From contig MCFE01000031.1 of the NCBI GenBank assembly GCA_002104905.1, positions 124,001-188,000 on the forward strand: 64,000 nt of DNA, read 5' to 3'. The position numbers and the translations under genes are program-made. Positions 1-10,501 of the stretch are shown here, piece by piece. The DNA comes from Basidiobolus meristosporus CBS 931.73. Lineage: Eukaryota; Basidiobolomycota; Basidiobolomycetes; Basidiobolales; Basidiobolaceae. A model generated the notes under the pieces. The model made no database searches and was not told where the DNA came from. It saw only the letters and a list, made by a program, of their open reading frames with translations. Position 1 is the first letter of the stretch. Every line of letters begins with the position of its first letter.

Positions 1-350
1 GCTAATTTCTGGAGTAGAAATTGATCCCCCAGCTAATTTGGAGCACAGTGAAGCCTGCATATATGGGAAACAAGCCAGACAACTGTTCAAGAGCTCTGGG
101 TTAATCAAAACTAAGAAAAAATTAGATCTAATTCACTCAGATCTGTGTGGACCTATGCAAAACTTATCCTTAGGCGGGATGAAGTATTCAATCACATTTA
201 TTGATGATTATACAAGATACACATGGGTTTACTTCATGGAGAGAAAGGAAGAAGCTCTGTCTAAGTTCAGGGAGCTTAAAGCCATGGTGGAGAGAGAAAC
301 TGGTGAAAAAATCAAGAAAATACGCTCTGACAATGGTAGTGAATATACCC
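1..350 (+). mobile_element. Ty1/copia integrase fragment, left arm of inverted repeat
   Basis: This fragment encodes the GAG-pre-integrase zinc-binding segment and the start of a copia integrase core. It carries the same residues as the other integrase copies here, such as HSDLCGPM and the second catalytic Asp region (RSDNGSEY). It runs off the left edge of the window and stops abruptly near 350, where it meets a second copy of the same domain in opposite orientation. It is a dead fragment. Its sequence is repeated in reverse at 572-921 and forward at about 4050-4400. Confidence 0.85.
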
Positions 351-986
351 AATAAGTATTCTGTTATAACTCCTATTTTTAAGGTATACAGCAGTGGCAA
401 CTGATTCTGCCCAAAAATCATAGGATAATTTTTGATCATGGATCATAGATCTTGCCATATCAATTATTGATCTGTTAGCATGTTCTGCTACTCCATTTTG
501 CTGTGGGGAGTATGGTACAGTAGTCTCTTGCTTTATCCCATGAATTTTGCAGAAGTGGATGAAGAGTTTTGGGGTATATTCTCCACCATTGTCAGAGCGT
601 ATTTTCTTGATTTTTTCACCAGTTTCTCTCTCCACCATGGCTTTAAACTCCCTGAACTTACACAGAGCTTCTTCCTTTCTCTCCATGAAGTAGACCCATG
701 TGTATCTTGTATAATCATCAATAAAAGTGATTAAATACTTCATCCCACCTAATGATAAATTTTGCATAGGTCCACACAGATCTGAGTGAATTAGATCTAA
801 TTTTTTCTTAGTTTTGATTAACCCAGAGCTCTTGAACGGTTGTCTGGCTTGTTTCCCATATATGCAGGCTTCACAATGCTCCAAATTAGCTGGGGGATCA
901 ATCATCACTCCAGAAATTAGCTGATCTTTGATCATTTTACGCAAATAATCAAAATTGATGTGTCCAAATCTCCTGTGCCAAAGCAT
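312..986 (-). pseudogene. Copia integrase, truncated
   Basis: An open frame of about 210 residues encodes an HHCC-like start (RRFGH...CEACIYGKQAR), then the integrase core with IHSDLCGPM, RSDNGGEYT and PYSPQQNGVAE. It matches the integrase at 4020-4720, but ends early at the junction near 355 with about 15 unrelated residues. The missing C-terminal half and the lost RT/RNase H make it a remnant. Confidence 0.85.
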
Positions 987-1028
987 TGGTGTCTATTCAT
1001 TTAAGTTACCTATATTGGCTTCCAGATA

Positions 1029-1390
1029 TTATGGAATATAAGTAAAGTTGTATAGATTCTGATCTCTGATGCCCAAAGCAACATGGGCACCATTTTGATC
1101 AGTGATCCTGCATCCAGAATTGTCAAAACTGAAACTGAGTCCTTCTACTGTGGCCTTGCTTACAGAGAGTAGGTTCTTGGCTTTCTCTGGTACATAGAGT
1201 ACTTCTTTGAAAGTCAGTGTATGGCTTCCTTCACTGCTTCTTAGGTTTACTTGGAAAGTTCCTTCTCCCACTGCATCAAGTGTTCTATCATCACCCATGA
1301 AAACCTTCTTAATTGGAATTTCTTGATATTAGGTAAAAAGTTCTTTTTGGAGTGTAAAGTGTTGAGATGCTCCAGAGTCAATATACCACG
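1029..1390 (-). pseudogene. Copia protease and pre-integrase region
   Basis: The aspartic protease active-site motif DSGAS is encoded at about 1380-1365 on the minus strand. After a frame break near 1335-1300, the conserved protease flank follows (MGDDRTLDAVGEG, then the KNLLSVSKA region). The same segment appears forward at 3845-4010. The breaks show that the polyprotein frame is lost. Confidence 0.8.
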
Positions 1391-1673
1391 TCTGAGAATC
1401 CTTGTTTGTGGTCATATTTAGTGCAGATATGAATAGTCTATCTTCAGTTGTTGCAGCATTTCCATAATCAGGCTTCTTTTACTGATTATCTTTCTTTTTG
1501 AGACACCAGTCTGATGTGTGTCCTTTCCTTTTGCAGTAGTTACAATGCAGGTTGCTGTTGCCTTTGTAGGGTATTGGGTACCTCCTTTGTTGGTTATCAT
1601 TGCTTATTAAAGCATTTTCTTCTTCCTTCTTATTGGCACTTGATTTTCTTGATTCTTCATCCAGGAGCCTTTC

Positions 1674-2215
1674 TTATATGTAATTTAAGGTCAAATCTTC
1701 AGTTCTGGACTCTAGGGCTGATACAAGGCCCTGAAGCTTTTCTGTCAGGCTATTCAGGATGGTAACTATCACATCCTCATCAGTAGTTGGTATGCCCACA
1801 GATTCCATCTCATCTACCAGCAGGGTAAATCTGTTAATTAGATTTTTCATTTCTTCTCCTGGCAGCATCTTTGTAGTAAAGAATTTTTGTCGCAGATACA
1901 TCTTCTTGGCAGCTGAACATGACTGGTAGGTGCCTTCTAATGCTTTCCAGGCATTCTTTGCTGTTTTTGCTCTTGAGCATTGAATTAGCAGTTTGTCCTT
2001 GACATTAAGGCAAATGCAGTTAAAGGCACTTTGTTCTTTCTTCTGGTACTTTAAGGCTTCCTCTACCATGTTTTTGGAAGGGCATGCTTCTCCCATGACA
2101 ATTTCCAAAGACCTCTTTCTTGTAGCAGCATCTTCAGCTTCACCTTCCACACTTGGTAGTTAGATCCATCCAACTTTTCAGCCAAGGGAAAATTCCAGTA
2201 ATAGCAGTAGTAGAC
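1674..2215 (-). pseudogene. Copia gag (UBN2-type) with frameshifts
   Basis: A typical copia gag start (KLDGSNYQVWKVKL) is readable in one frame from about 2185, but the ATG at about 2215 lies in another frame. A second break near 2100 moves the rest into a third frame. That last frame is open for about 158 residues and includes the YLRQKFFTTKM segment typical of the UBN2 gag domain. The CCHC knuckle (CNYCKRKGHTSDWC) lies downstream near 1510-1555, past a further stop. Confidence 0.8.
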
Positions 2216-2230
2216 ATTGCAGAGAGTGAC

Positions 2231-2248
2231 AGCTCAGGGCTCATAACC
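2231..2248 (-). other. Primer-binding site for half tRNA-iMet
   Basis: Directly after the minus-strand LTR the sequence is GGTTATGAGCCCTGAGCT. Its start is complementary to an initiator tRNA-Met anticodon stem-loop (GGGCUCAUAACC, anticodon CAU) rather than to a tRNA 3' end. Drosophila copia and yeast Ty5 are known to prime from such a half tRNA. The position next to the LTR makes this the likely minus-strand primer site. Confidence 0.65.
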
Positions 2249-2597
2249 TGTTGTAAGAGTTTTGGAGATATTGGAAGTGATTTGGAGAACAAGTAGATTA
2301 TTTGGTTTTCACTTAATGATTTATTGAGTGTAAAAGTAGCATTTATACTTTTACCTGGTCTTGGCATAACAAACATGTAGAACAGGTTAAGGAAGGTCCC
2401 AAGAACATGTGTGCAAAGTTTGGGGCTGTTTGAACAACTTTGAGAATTTTCATGTTCTGGGTACCTGGTATTTTGGTGAAAGTATTCTAAGTAAATCCCA
2501 ACAAGGAATTTGGTCAGTATTTTCTAGGATTTGAGGGTAATGATCTAAGTAACTAAGTTAGGTGAATATTTAGGTGGAATTACAAGTTTTTACAACA
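2249..2597 (-). repeat. Copia LTR (5' LTR of the minus-strand element)
   Basis: This 349-bp LTR begins TGTTGTAA and ends TTACAACA on its own strand. It is closely similar to the forward LTRs at 3475-3823 and 6710-7058, which have exactly the same length. To its right the flanking sequence continues directly into copia reverse transcriptase of opposite strand, so this element landed inside another copia copy. Confidence 0.9.
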
Positions 2598-3474
2598 GGG
2601 ATCATGTTCTCCATAGACAGAAATACCCAGACTATTACCCTAAGTCAATCCAAGTATATTCAAGATATACTAAAGAAGTAAAACATGGAAGACTGTAAAC
2701 TGGCAGCTACCCCAATGGAGACAAACCTTCACTTGGTCAAAACTAACCAAATCAAGAGAGCTTGGTGCCATCTGAGAGCCCTTACTTTCCTTAACAATCT
2801 ATTGTCAGCAGTCCAATGTATATCATGCTTGGAACACGTCCAGATATTTCATATTCAGTGAGAGTTGTCAGCCAACATAATCAGAACTATGGATCTGATC
2901 ATATTGCAGTAGTAAAGCAGATTTTTAGATACCTAAAAGGAACTGCTGATATCTGCTTAAGATATACTTATAAGAACTTGGAACAGGATTGTGTGGGATA
3001 CTCTGATGCTAATTGGGGATGAAATTTGGATGACAGAAGATCTACCACAGGATACACCTTTCTTTACTGTAAAGGAGCAATTTTATGGAATTCAAGAAAG
3101 CAACCAACTATAGCACTTTCTACCACAGAGGCAGAGTATATGGCAGCCTGTGAAGCTACAAAAGCAGCAATGTGGTCAAGAAAGCTTTTTACAGGTTTAG
3201 GCCTATGTCAAAAAACCCATGTTACTTTATTTCAAGATAATCAAGGATGTATACAATTAGGTAGAAATCAAACTTTTCATGCTAGAACCAAGCACATAGA
3301 TATTAGACATCATTTTATACGTGAAGCTATAGAGAATAACTTAGTTAACTTAGTTTACTGTCCTACAGATGGAATGATTGCAGACATATTCACCAAACCA
3401 CTAGGCAGAGACAAGTTTGAATATCTTACGTCAAAATTAGGATTAGTCAGTATGAACATTTAGCTGAGTGGAAG
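2598..3474 (+). pseudogene. Copia RT C-terminus and RNase H fragment
   Basis: The fragment starts at GGGATCATGTTC, which aligns with position 5837 of the downstream element, inside the RT connection region. The RNase H part is open from about 3026 to 3463, with TTEAEYMA, FQDNQGC, HARTKHIDIRHHFIRE and IADIFTKPL, the usual end of copia pol. A stop near 3020 and frame breaks at 2690-2810 separate it from the RT remnant. The 5' part of this element was lost where the minus-strand LTR joins. Confidence 0.85.
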
Positions 3475-3823
3475 TGTTGTAAAAATTTGTATTTTCACCT
3501 AAATATTCACCTAGCTTAGTCACTTAGATCATTACCTTCATATCCTGGAGAATACTGACCAAATTCCTTGTTGGGATTTACTTAGAATATTTTCACCAAA
3601 ATACCAGGTACCCAGAACATCAAAATTCTCAAAGTTGTCCAAACAGCCCCAGACTTTGCACACATGTTCTTAGGACCTCCCTTATTCTATTCTATGTGTT
3701 TGTTATGCCAAGACCAGGTAAAAGTATAAATACCACTTTTACATTCAATAAATCATTAAGTGAAAACCACATAATCTACTTGTCCTCCCAATCACTTCCA
3801 ACATCTCCAAGACTCTTACAACA
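3475..3823 (+). repeat. Copia LTR
   Basis: This 349-bp LTR has perfect 8-bp inverted ends, TGTTGTAA and TTACAACA. It follows the RNase H stop and a short purine tract (GAGTGGAAG) as a 3' LTR should. It also sits directly before the next copia internal region as its 5' LTR, so it is shared by two tandem internal regions. Confidence 0.92.
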
Positions 3824-6709
3824 ATATCAAGAAATTCTAATTATGAAGGTTTTCATGGGTGACAATAGAACGCTTGATGCAGTGGGAGAAGGATCTATCC
3901 AGGTAAAACTACAAAGCAGTAAAGGAAGCCATACACTGACCTTTAAAGAAGTACTCTATGTACCAGACATAGCCAAGCACCTACTCTCTGTAAGCAAGGC
4001 CACTGCAGAAGGGCACATCAATTTTGATTATTTGCACAAAATGATCAAACATCAGCTAATTTCTGGAGTAAAAATTGTTCCCCCAGCTAATTTGGAGCAC
4101 AGTGAAGCCTGCATATATGGGAAACAAGCCAGACAACAGTTCAAGAGCTCTGGGTTAATCAAAACTAAGAAAAAATTAGATCTAATTCATTCAGATCTGT
4201 GTGGACCTATGCAGAATTTATCCTTAGGCAGGATGAAGTATTTAATCACTTTTATTGATGATTATACAAGATAAACATGGGTCTACTTCATGGAGAGAAA
4301 GGAAGAAGCTCTGTCTAAGTTCAGGGAGTATAAAGCAATGGTGGAGAGAGAAACTGGTGAAAAAATCAAGAAAATACGCTCTGACAATGGTGGAGAATAT
4401 ACCTCAAAACTCTTCATCCACTTCTGCAAAATTCATGGTATAAAGCAAGAGACTACTGTACCATACTCCCCACAGCAATATGGAGTAGCAGAACATGCTA
4501 ACAGATCAATAATTGATATGGCAAGATCAATGATCCATGATCAAAAATTATCCTATGATTTTTGGGCAGAATCAGTTGCCACTGCTGTATACCTTAAAAA
4601 TAGGAGTTATAATAGAATACTTTGTGATTCTACTCCATTTGAAGCATGGTATGAATACAGACCAAGTGCAGAACATCTAAGAATATATGGGTGTACAGCA
4701 TATGCCAAGAAACTGCCCAGAAATTAGTCAAAATTTGAGCCAAAAAGTGTAAAATGCATATTTTTGGGCTACTGCAATGAAAGTAAAGCATACAGACTCT
4801 ACAATACCAAAGCAAAGAAGCTGATTAAGTCCAGGGATGTGTTGTTTGATGAAAATTCAAAATATTCACAACAAATGACATCAGATGATGACAAAAATCT
4901 GATCTCAAGTCCACCAATTGTCAGGATTGAATCAGAGCAAAACAATGAAAATTTTTTCACTCCAGAGGACTCTGCAACCATGGTTCAGCCAGAATCAGTG
5001 CCAAGAAATATCTCAGAAGTGACCATTCCAGTATCAAATGCCCGGAGATCCAATTGGACAAGTAATAGCCCAAATTACTATATCAATGAGGGTACATACT
5101 TAGCCTATGCCTATTCAGTCCATAATGATGAACCCCAGACTGTAAAAGAGGCCCTAAATAGCCCTCAGACAAAGTTTTGGAGATCTGCAATGACTGAGGA
5201 ATATCAGGCCCTGATGGAAAATCAAACTTGGAACTTAGTCAAATTACCAATCAACCAAAAATCAATTGGAAGCCGATGGGTCTTGAAGACAAAATACAAG
5301 GCTGATGGTACAATTGAAAGATACAAAGCAAGACTTGTGGCCAAATGATACACTCAAACAAAATGACTTGACTATACTGAGACCTTTGCACCGGTAGCCA
5401 AGTTTAATTCCATCAGATTAATATTGGATATTGCAGCCAAATATAAGTTTTTCATTCATCAAATGGATGCAAAAACTGCATTTTTGAATGAAGAACTTGA
5501 TGAGGACATGTATATGGACCAGCCTGATGGGTTTGCTGACCAAGATAACCCCCCTTTGGTCTGCAAGCTTAAAAAGTCACTATATGGTCTCACACAATCA
5601 CCAAGAGCCTGGAATTGCAAGATAGATTCTTATTTGGAATCTTCAAGTTTCAAAAGGAGTAATGCTGACTAAAGTATATACTATAAGCCATATAGAGCCA
5701 GTCCAGCTCTATTAGCTCTATATGTGGATGATCTTATTATAGCCGCCAATAACCTAGAAACATTGAAAGAAACTAAATCCAGCCTATCTATGGAGCTCAA
5801 GATGTCCAATCCAGGAGAACTCAGTTACTACTTAGGGATCAAGTTTTCCATAGACAGAAGTACCCAGACTATTACTCTAAGCCAATCCAAGTATATTCAA
5901 GATATACTCAGAAATACCAAATGGAAGACTGTAAACTGGCAGCTACCCCAATGGAGACAAACCTTAACTTGGTCAAAACTCAACCAAATCAAGAGAGCTT
6001 GGTGCCATCTGAAAGCCCTGACTTTCCTTATCAGTCTATGGTCAGCAGTCTGATGTATATCATGCTTAGAACATGTCTAGATATCTCATATTCAGTGGGA
6101 GGTGTCAGCTAACAAAATCAGAACTATGGATCTGATCATATTGCAGCAGTTAAGCAGATTTTTAGATACCTAAAAGGAACTACTGATATCTGCTTAAGAT
6201 ACACTTATAAGGATTCAGAACAGGATCTTGTGGGATACTCTGATGCTGATTGGAGACAAAATTTAGAAGACAGAAGATCCACCACAGGATACACCTTTCT
6301 CTACTGTAAAGGAGCAATTTCATGGAATTCAAGAAAGCAACCAACTGTAGCACTTTCTACCACAGAGGCAGAGTAAATGGCAGCCTGTGAAGCTACAAAA
6401 GAAGCAATGTAATCAAGAAAGCTTTTTACAGATTTAGGTCTATGTCAAAAACGCCTATCACTTATTTCAAGATAATCAAGGATGTATACAATTAGGTAGA
6501 AATCCAACTTTTCATGCTAGAGCCAAGCACATAGATATTAGACATCATTTCATACGTGAAGCTATAGAGAATAACTTAGTTAGCTTAGGTTACTGTCCTA
6601 CATATGAAATGTTTGCAAACATAATTACCAAACCATTAGCTAGAGACAAGTTTGAATATCTTGGGTCAAAATTAGGACTAGTCAGTATGAGCATTTAGCT
6701 GAGTGGGAG
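3824..6709 (+). pseudogene. Copia internal region lacking PBS and gag (protease edge, integrase, RT, RNase H)
   Basis: The LTR end is joined directly to the protease edge (MGDNRTLDAVGEG), so PBS, gag and the DSGAS motif are deleted. Integrase follows (about 4020-4900, stop at 4273), then RT with QMDAKTAFLNEEL and the catalytic YVDD at 5721-5732, then RNase H to about 6698. Several in-frame stops (near 4726, 5346, 5364, 5672, 6375) and shifts make it inactive. The residues match the fragments at 1-3463. Confidence 0.9.
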
Positions 6710-7058
6710 TGTTGTAAAAATTTGTAATTTCACCTAAATATACACCTAACCTAGTCACTTAGATTGTTACCTTCAAATCCTAGAGAATACTGACCAAATT
6801 CCTTGTTGGGATTTACTTGGAATAATTTCACCAAAATACCAGGTACCCAGAACATGAAAATTTGATAAGTTGTCCAAGCAGCCCCAAACTTTGCACACAT
6901 GCTCTTGGGACCTTTCTCATTCTATTTTACATGTTTGTAATGCCAAGACCATGTAAAAGTATAAATGCTACTTTTACATTCAATAAATCATCAAGTGAAA
7001 ACCACATAATCTACTTGTCCTCCCAATCACTTCCAATATCTCCAAGACTCTTACAGCA
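6710..7058 (+). repeat. Copia LTR (3' LTR)
   Basis: This 349-bp LTR starts TGTTGTAA and ends TTACAGCA. It follows the RNase H stop and the purine tract GAGTGGGAG. It differs from the 3475-3823 LTR at scattered positions, so the two are not fresh twins. Confidence 0.92.
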
Positions 7059-8018
7059 ATACTGAGGCCTTTTAAGAGATACCAAGTTATAAGTAATTAA
7101 CATATAGGTAAGCTTAGTCCAAGTATATTCTGTCTAAATACTGGACTATGAAACCTTTTTGGCTATGATAAGGTCACTACTTGGATGAGTATGCAAAATG
7201 CACAACAGGGACCTGGATGTGGTTTGCCATTACTGCAGGAATGTGCAGCTATACAGCAATTAACTGATGTAACTAAAATTAAGTACTCGCACAGTAAAAC
7301 TAATGGCGAGCATATGTAAAGAGGTCTTCAAGATGCAATGGGTAGAATTTAGGGGCATTTGGATGAGATGGGTGAGCTCGAAATGTTTGATGAGCGATAG
7401 CTAATTTCCATAATGTAAGCAAAATCTCATGTCAATATTCTATATGCTAGTAATTTGTTGAGAAACTCATGGCATGAATAATTTTGATGCTAACCCAATG
7501 AATTGCAACAGCATATTGGCCTCTAAATTGTCATGCAGAACCATGGTTAAAAAGGCCGAGATTTTCCAAGTACCAATAAATGCGTACAAAAAAGAAATAA
7601 GTGCTTATGCTGTGAGTCACAGTCTCACCAGCTTATTGCATCAAATGATGTGTGACAAATGCCTTCGAAACTTGGGACTAATTCGTAAAGGCAGAAAGGG
7701 GCATCGCGGGGCTAGGCTAGCTTCATAAAGTTCAATATGATGTGTTGTGAGAGGCGAAATAAAAAGTTTGGGGTGCGTTGGCAAGCACCTTAAAGATTCA
7801 AACAAGCCATCAGACTTCCCACGGATTTACTAAAAACCACAAACGGAGGAGAAATCGGAATCAATACTAAATAAGGGCAGCACGCGGACCGTAAAAGGAG
7901 AAAACTCGAAAAAATGGAACCTAAGACCAGTATATTTATTGCATGGAGAAAGTATTATCAAGAGCTCAAAGTCACACAGTGCATTTAAATTACAAGATGG
8001 AGTAACATGAATAGTTGC
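7059..8018. other. Intergenic, no gene seen
   Basis: AT-rich sequence between the last LTR and the first quinone oxidoreductase gene. An open frame at 7474-7728 has no recognisable domain and looks like chance. Confidence 0.6.
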
Positions 8019-8642
8019 TTATTCTCTACCACGAACATACTGAGCGACAATACTGGTGAAGTATTCTCCTTGGTGAACAGCTACCTCCAATTCCTTGGCT
8101 GAGGGCATTCTGGAGCCATCTCCGTTGGCAATGGTCCCGGCACCATAAGCACTTCCACCAATCACCTCGCTGTTGTCAGTCAGGTGTGGTGAGGTGAAGC
8201 CCAATGGCACGTAGATGATCCCATGGTGGGTAAGGGTGGTGAGGGAGGTCAAGGCTGTGGTCTCTTGGCCACCGTGTTGGGATGCGGTGGAGAAGAAGAA
8301 GGTGGCCATCTTCTTGGCGTACGCACCGCGAGCCCAGAAGGCGCCAGTAGCATCCCAGAATGCTCTCCATTGGCCTGGCATGGCTCCGTATCTGGTGGGT
8401 ATACCGAAGATGAGGCCATCAGCTTCCTCCATGAGCTCTGGTGTGATCACTGGAATGTCGGGCTTGGGTGGAGCATGCATCTTGTCAAGAATCTCCTGCG
8501 ACAGGGTCTCGGGCACCTGGAAGATTGACACCTCCACATTGTCGACCTTCTCAACACCCTCCTTGATGGCAAGGGCGAGTTTGTAGATGTGATGGTAGAC
8601 GGTGTGGATGATGATGAAGATCTTTGTCTTTTGGGAAGCCAT
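8019..8642 (-). CDS. WrbA/Pst2-type NAD(P)H:quinone oxidoreductase, copy 1
   Basis: This single-exon gene encodes 207 residues of the flavodoxin-like WrbA family (yeast Pst2/Ycp4, plant FQR1). These enzymes bind FMN and reduce quinones by two electrons, limiting semiquinone and oxidative stress; the yeast members associate with membrane domains. The FMN phosphate-loop region is near the start (IIIHTVYHHI), followed by the family signatures IPTRYG.MPGQWRAFWDATG, FFSTASQHGGQETT and GGSAYGAGT. The start MASQKTK matches copies 3 and 4; an upstream in-frame extension covers promoter sequence and is rejected. A TATA box lies about 80 bp upstream. Codons are strongly C-ending, suggesting high expression. 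Confidence 0.93.
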   Translation of the reverse strand: MASQKTKIFIIIHTVYHHIYKLALAIKEGVEKVDNVEVSIFQVPETLSQEILDKMHAPPKPDIPVITPELMEEADGLIFGIPTRYGAMPGQWRAFWDATGAFWARGAYAKKMATFFFSTASQHGGQETTALTSLTTLTHHGIIYVPLGFTSPHLTDNSEVIGGSAYGAGTIANGDGSRMPSAKELEVAVHQGEYFTSIVAQYVRGRE

Positions 8643-8722
8643 GATGCAGAGTGATGGTTGAGAGAGTAGTAGTGAGAGATGCGCCACTTGGTTGATAGTG
8701 TTTGGTGATGCTTCTTGACATA

Positions 8723-8731
8723 CTTTATATA
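8723..8731 (-). promoter_or_regulatory. TATA box of quinone oxidoreductase copy 1
   Basis: TATATAAAG on the minus strand, about 80 bp before the ATG. It sits in a longer promoter block shared with copies 2 and 4, with the same leader start (AGAAGCA.CACC). Confidence 0.75.
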
Positions 8732-9310
8732 GGCAATCCGAGTTTGAGCGCTCAACCATCGGACTATTTGCCACTCTTACTAAGCTGCGATTAATCATAC
8801 ACGAGGTGGTCGGATATACCCCTAAATGGGGAAAGTATTTTACTTGACTACATTTATTTTCATCATCTCATGGTCACTGTTGTTTTGTGACTACATAGCC
8901 TGAATGTCGGCGGCATATGTTATGGTTGTATTTCTTTACTTGGGAGAATCAAACGCCGAATATGCGCTATATAATCCAAAGCTTGAGTCCCAATCCTTCA
9001 GAGTGTATGGTTACTCTACGAAGCAAAGCTAATGGAAAATGCCTACATGAGATCTCGGATAAATTTCCAAAAGTAGTGTTTAGAGTCCTATCAGGGAAAA
9101 ACACCCAATCCGAATTCCCGAAACTATTGTTCTGTAACGTAGATACAATTTGCACTCAAGTAAGCTCAAACTCTATGCTTTCCAAATGATCACGTTTGAT
9201 TGCGTTTACATTGATAATATTCATTTCAACTAGATAGTTCTATTGATTTTTATTCATTACGATACAATTACCAATACGTTTATGTACTAACAAGTTTTGG
9301 GAGGAGTGGA

Positions 9311-9935
9311 TTATTCTCTACCACGGACGTACTGGGCAACAATACTGGTGAAGTACTCTCCCTGGTGAACAGCTACCTCCAATTCCTTGGCTGACGGCAT
9401 TCTGGAGCCATCTCCATTGGCAATGGTCCCGGCACCATAAGCACTTCCACCAATCACCTCGCTGTTGTCACTCAGGTGTGGTGAGGTGAAGCCCAATGGC
9501 ACGTAGATGATCCCATGGTGGGTAAGGGTGGTGAGGGAGGTCAAGGCTGTGGTCTCTTGGCCACCGTGTTGGGATGCGGTGGAGAAGAAGAAGGTGGCCA
9601 TCTTCTTGGCGTAGGCACCGCGAGCCCAGAAGGCACCAGTAGCATCCCAGAATGCTCTCCATTGGCCTGGCATGGCTCCGTATCTGGTGGGTATACCGAA
9701 GATGAGGCCATCAGCCTCCTCCATGAGCTCTGGTGTGATCACTGGAATGTCGGGCTTGGGTGGAGCATGCATCTTGTCAAGAATCTCCTGCGACAGGGTC
9801 TCGGGCACCTGGAAGATTGACACCTCCACATTGTCGACCTTCTCAACACCCTCCTTGATGGCAAGGGCGAGTTTGTAGATGTGATGGTAGACGGTGTGGA
9901 TGATGATGAAGATCTTTGTCTTTTGAGCAAGCCAT
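9311..9935 (-). pseudogene. WrbA/Pst2-type quinone oxidoreductase, copy 2, frameshifted at codon 3
   Basis: The body is almost identical to the other copies (HLSDNSEV instead of HLTDNSEV). The start region reads ATGGCTTGCTC instead of ATGGCTGCTC. One extra T near 9929 puts the ATG out of frame, and the ATG frame ends after about 30 unrelated residues. The true frame is open through the shift but has no upstream in-frame ATG, so expression would need a non-AUG start. Promoter and TATA box are intact. It is either a very young pseudogene or a sequencing error. Confidence 0.8.
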
Positions 9936-10018
9936 GATGCAGAGTGGTGATTGAGAGAGTAATGGTAGTGAGAGTTGGGCTGCTTGTTTGATAGTATTCG
10001 GTAGTGCTTCTTGGTGTG

Positions 10019-10027
10019 CTTTATATA
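10019..10027 (-). promoter_or_regulatory. TATA box of copy 2
   Basis: TATATAAAG on the minus strand, about 85 bp before the ATG, in the same promoter context as copies 1 and 4. Further upstream (about 10062-10130) the motif ACTTTTACTAAGC..GGGATTAAT is present twice. Confidence 0.7.
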
Positions 10028-10501
10028 GCATAATCTGAATTTGAGTGCTTATACATCGGAGTATTTACCACTTTTACTAAGCTAGGGATTAATCATGAGT
10101 ATTGCCACTCTTACTAAGCCGGGATTAATTATATATAATGTGGTCGGATATACCCCTAGATGGAGAAAGAGATTATAGAAAAGAATTTTACTCGGCCCTG
10201 CTACCTGGCTCCGTATTGATCTACTCATATTTTCATCTTCTCACGACTACTGTCGTTTTTATAGCCACATGACCTAAATACCAGTAGCACCCGCTTAGGA
10301 AATGTACGGAGAGTACTAATCAATGCAACCCCTTAATATGCGTTATATAACTAATAAATCCCTCAGAGCAAGCCTACTTTATCAAGTGTTTACCATTGAT
10401 GTAAATAATGCACCTTTCAGCTCTATAATTTTATTGACTTGTATTCAATTCGACGAAATTACCAGAAAACTTATGTACTAACAGACTTTATCGCCTGTGA
10501 A

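Larger units (their letters stand above)
351..2597 (-). mobile_element. Ty1/copia element, 5' half, minus strand (LTR, PBS, gag, protease, integrase part)
   Basis: Reading the minus strand from 2597, the order is: a 349-bp LTR (2597-2249), a primer-binding site (2248-2231), gag with a UBN2-type domain (about 2210-1670), a CCHC zinc knuckle C-x2-C-x4-H-x4-C (about 1555-1510), an aspartic protease motif DSGAS (about 1380-1365), a GAG-pre-integrase segment, and an integrase core (986-360). The integrase coding sequence ends near 358 where it joins the opposite-strand fragment, so reverse transcriptase and RNase H are missing. Gag changes frame at least twice near its N-terminus, so the copy is not functional. 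Confidence 0.9.

Noticed and set aside
8176-8586. Long open frames antisense to each quinone oxidoreductase copy
   Set aside because: They recur in all four copies only because the sense sequence is conserved and GC-rich at third positions; no domain.
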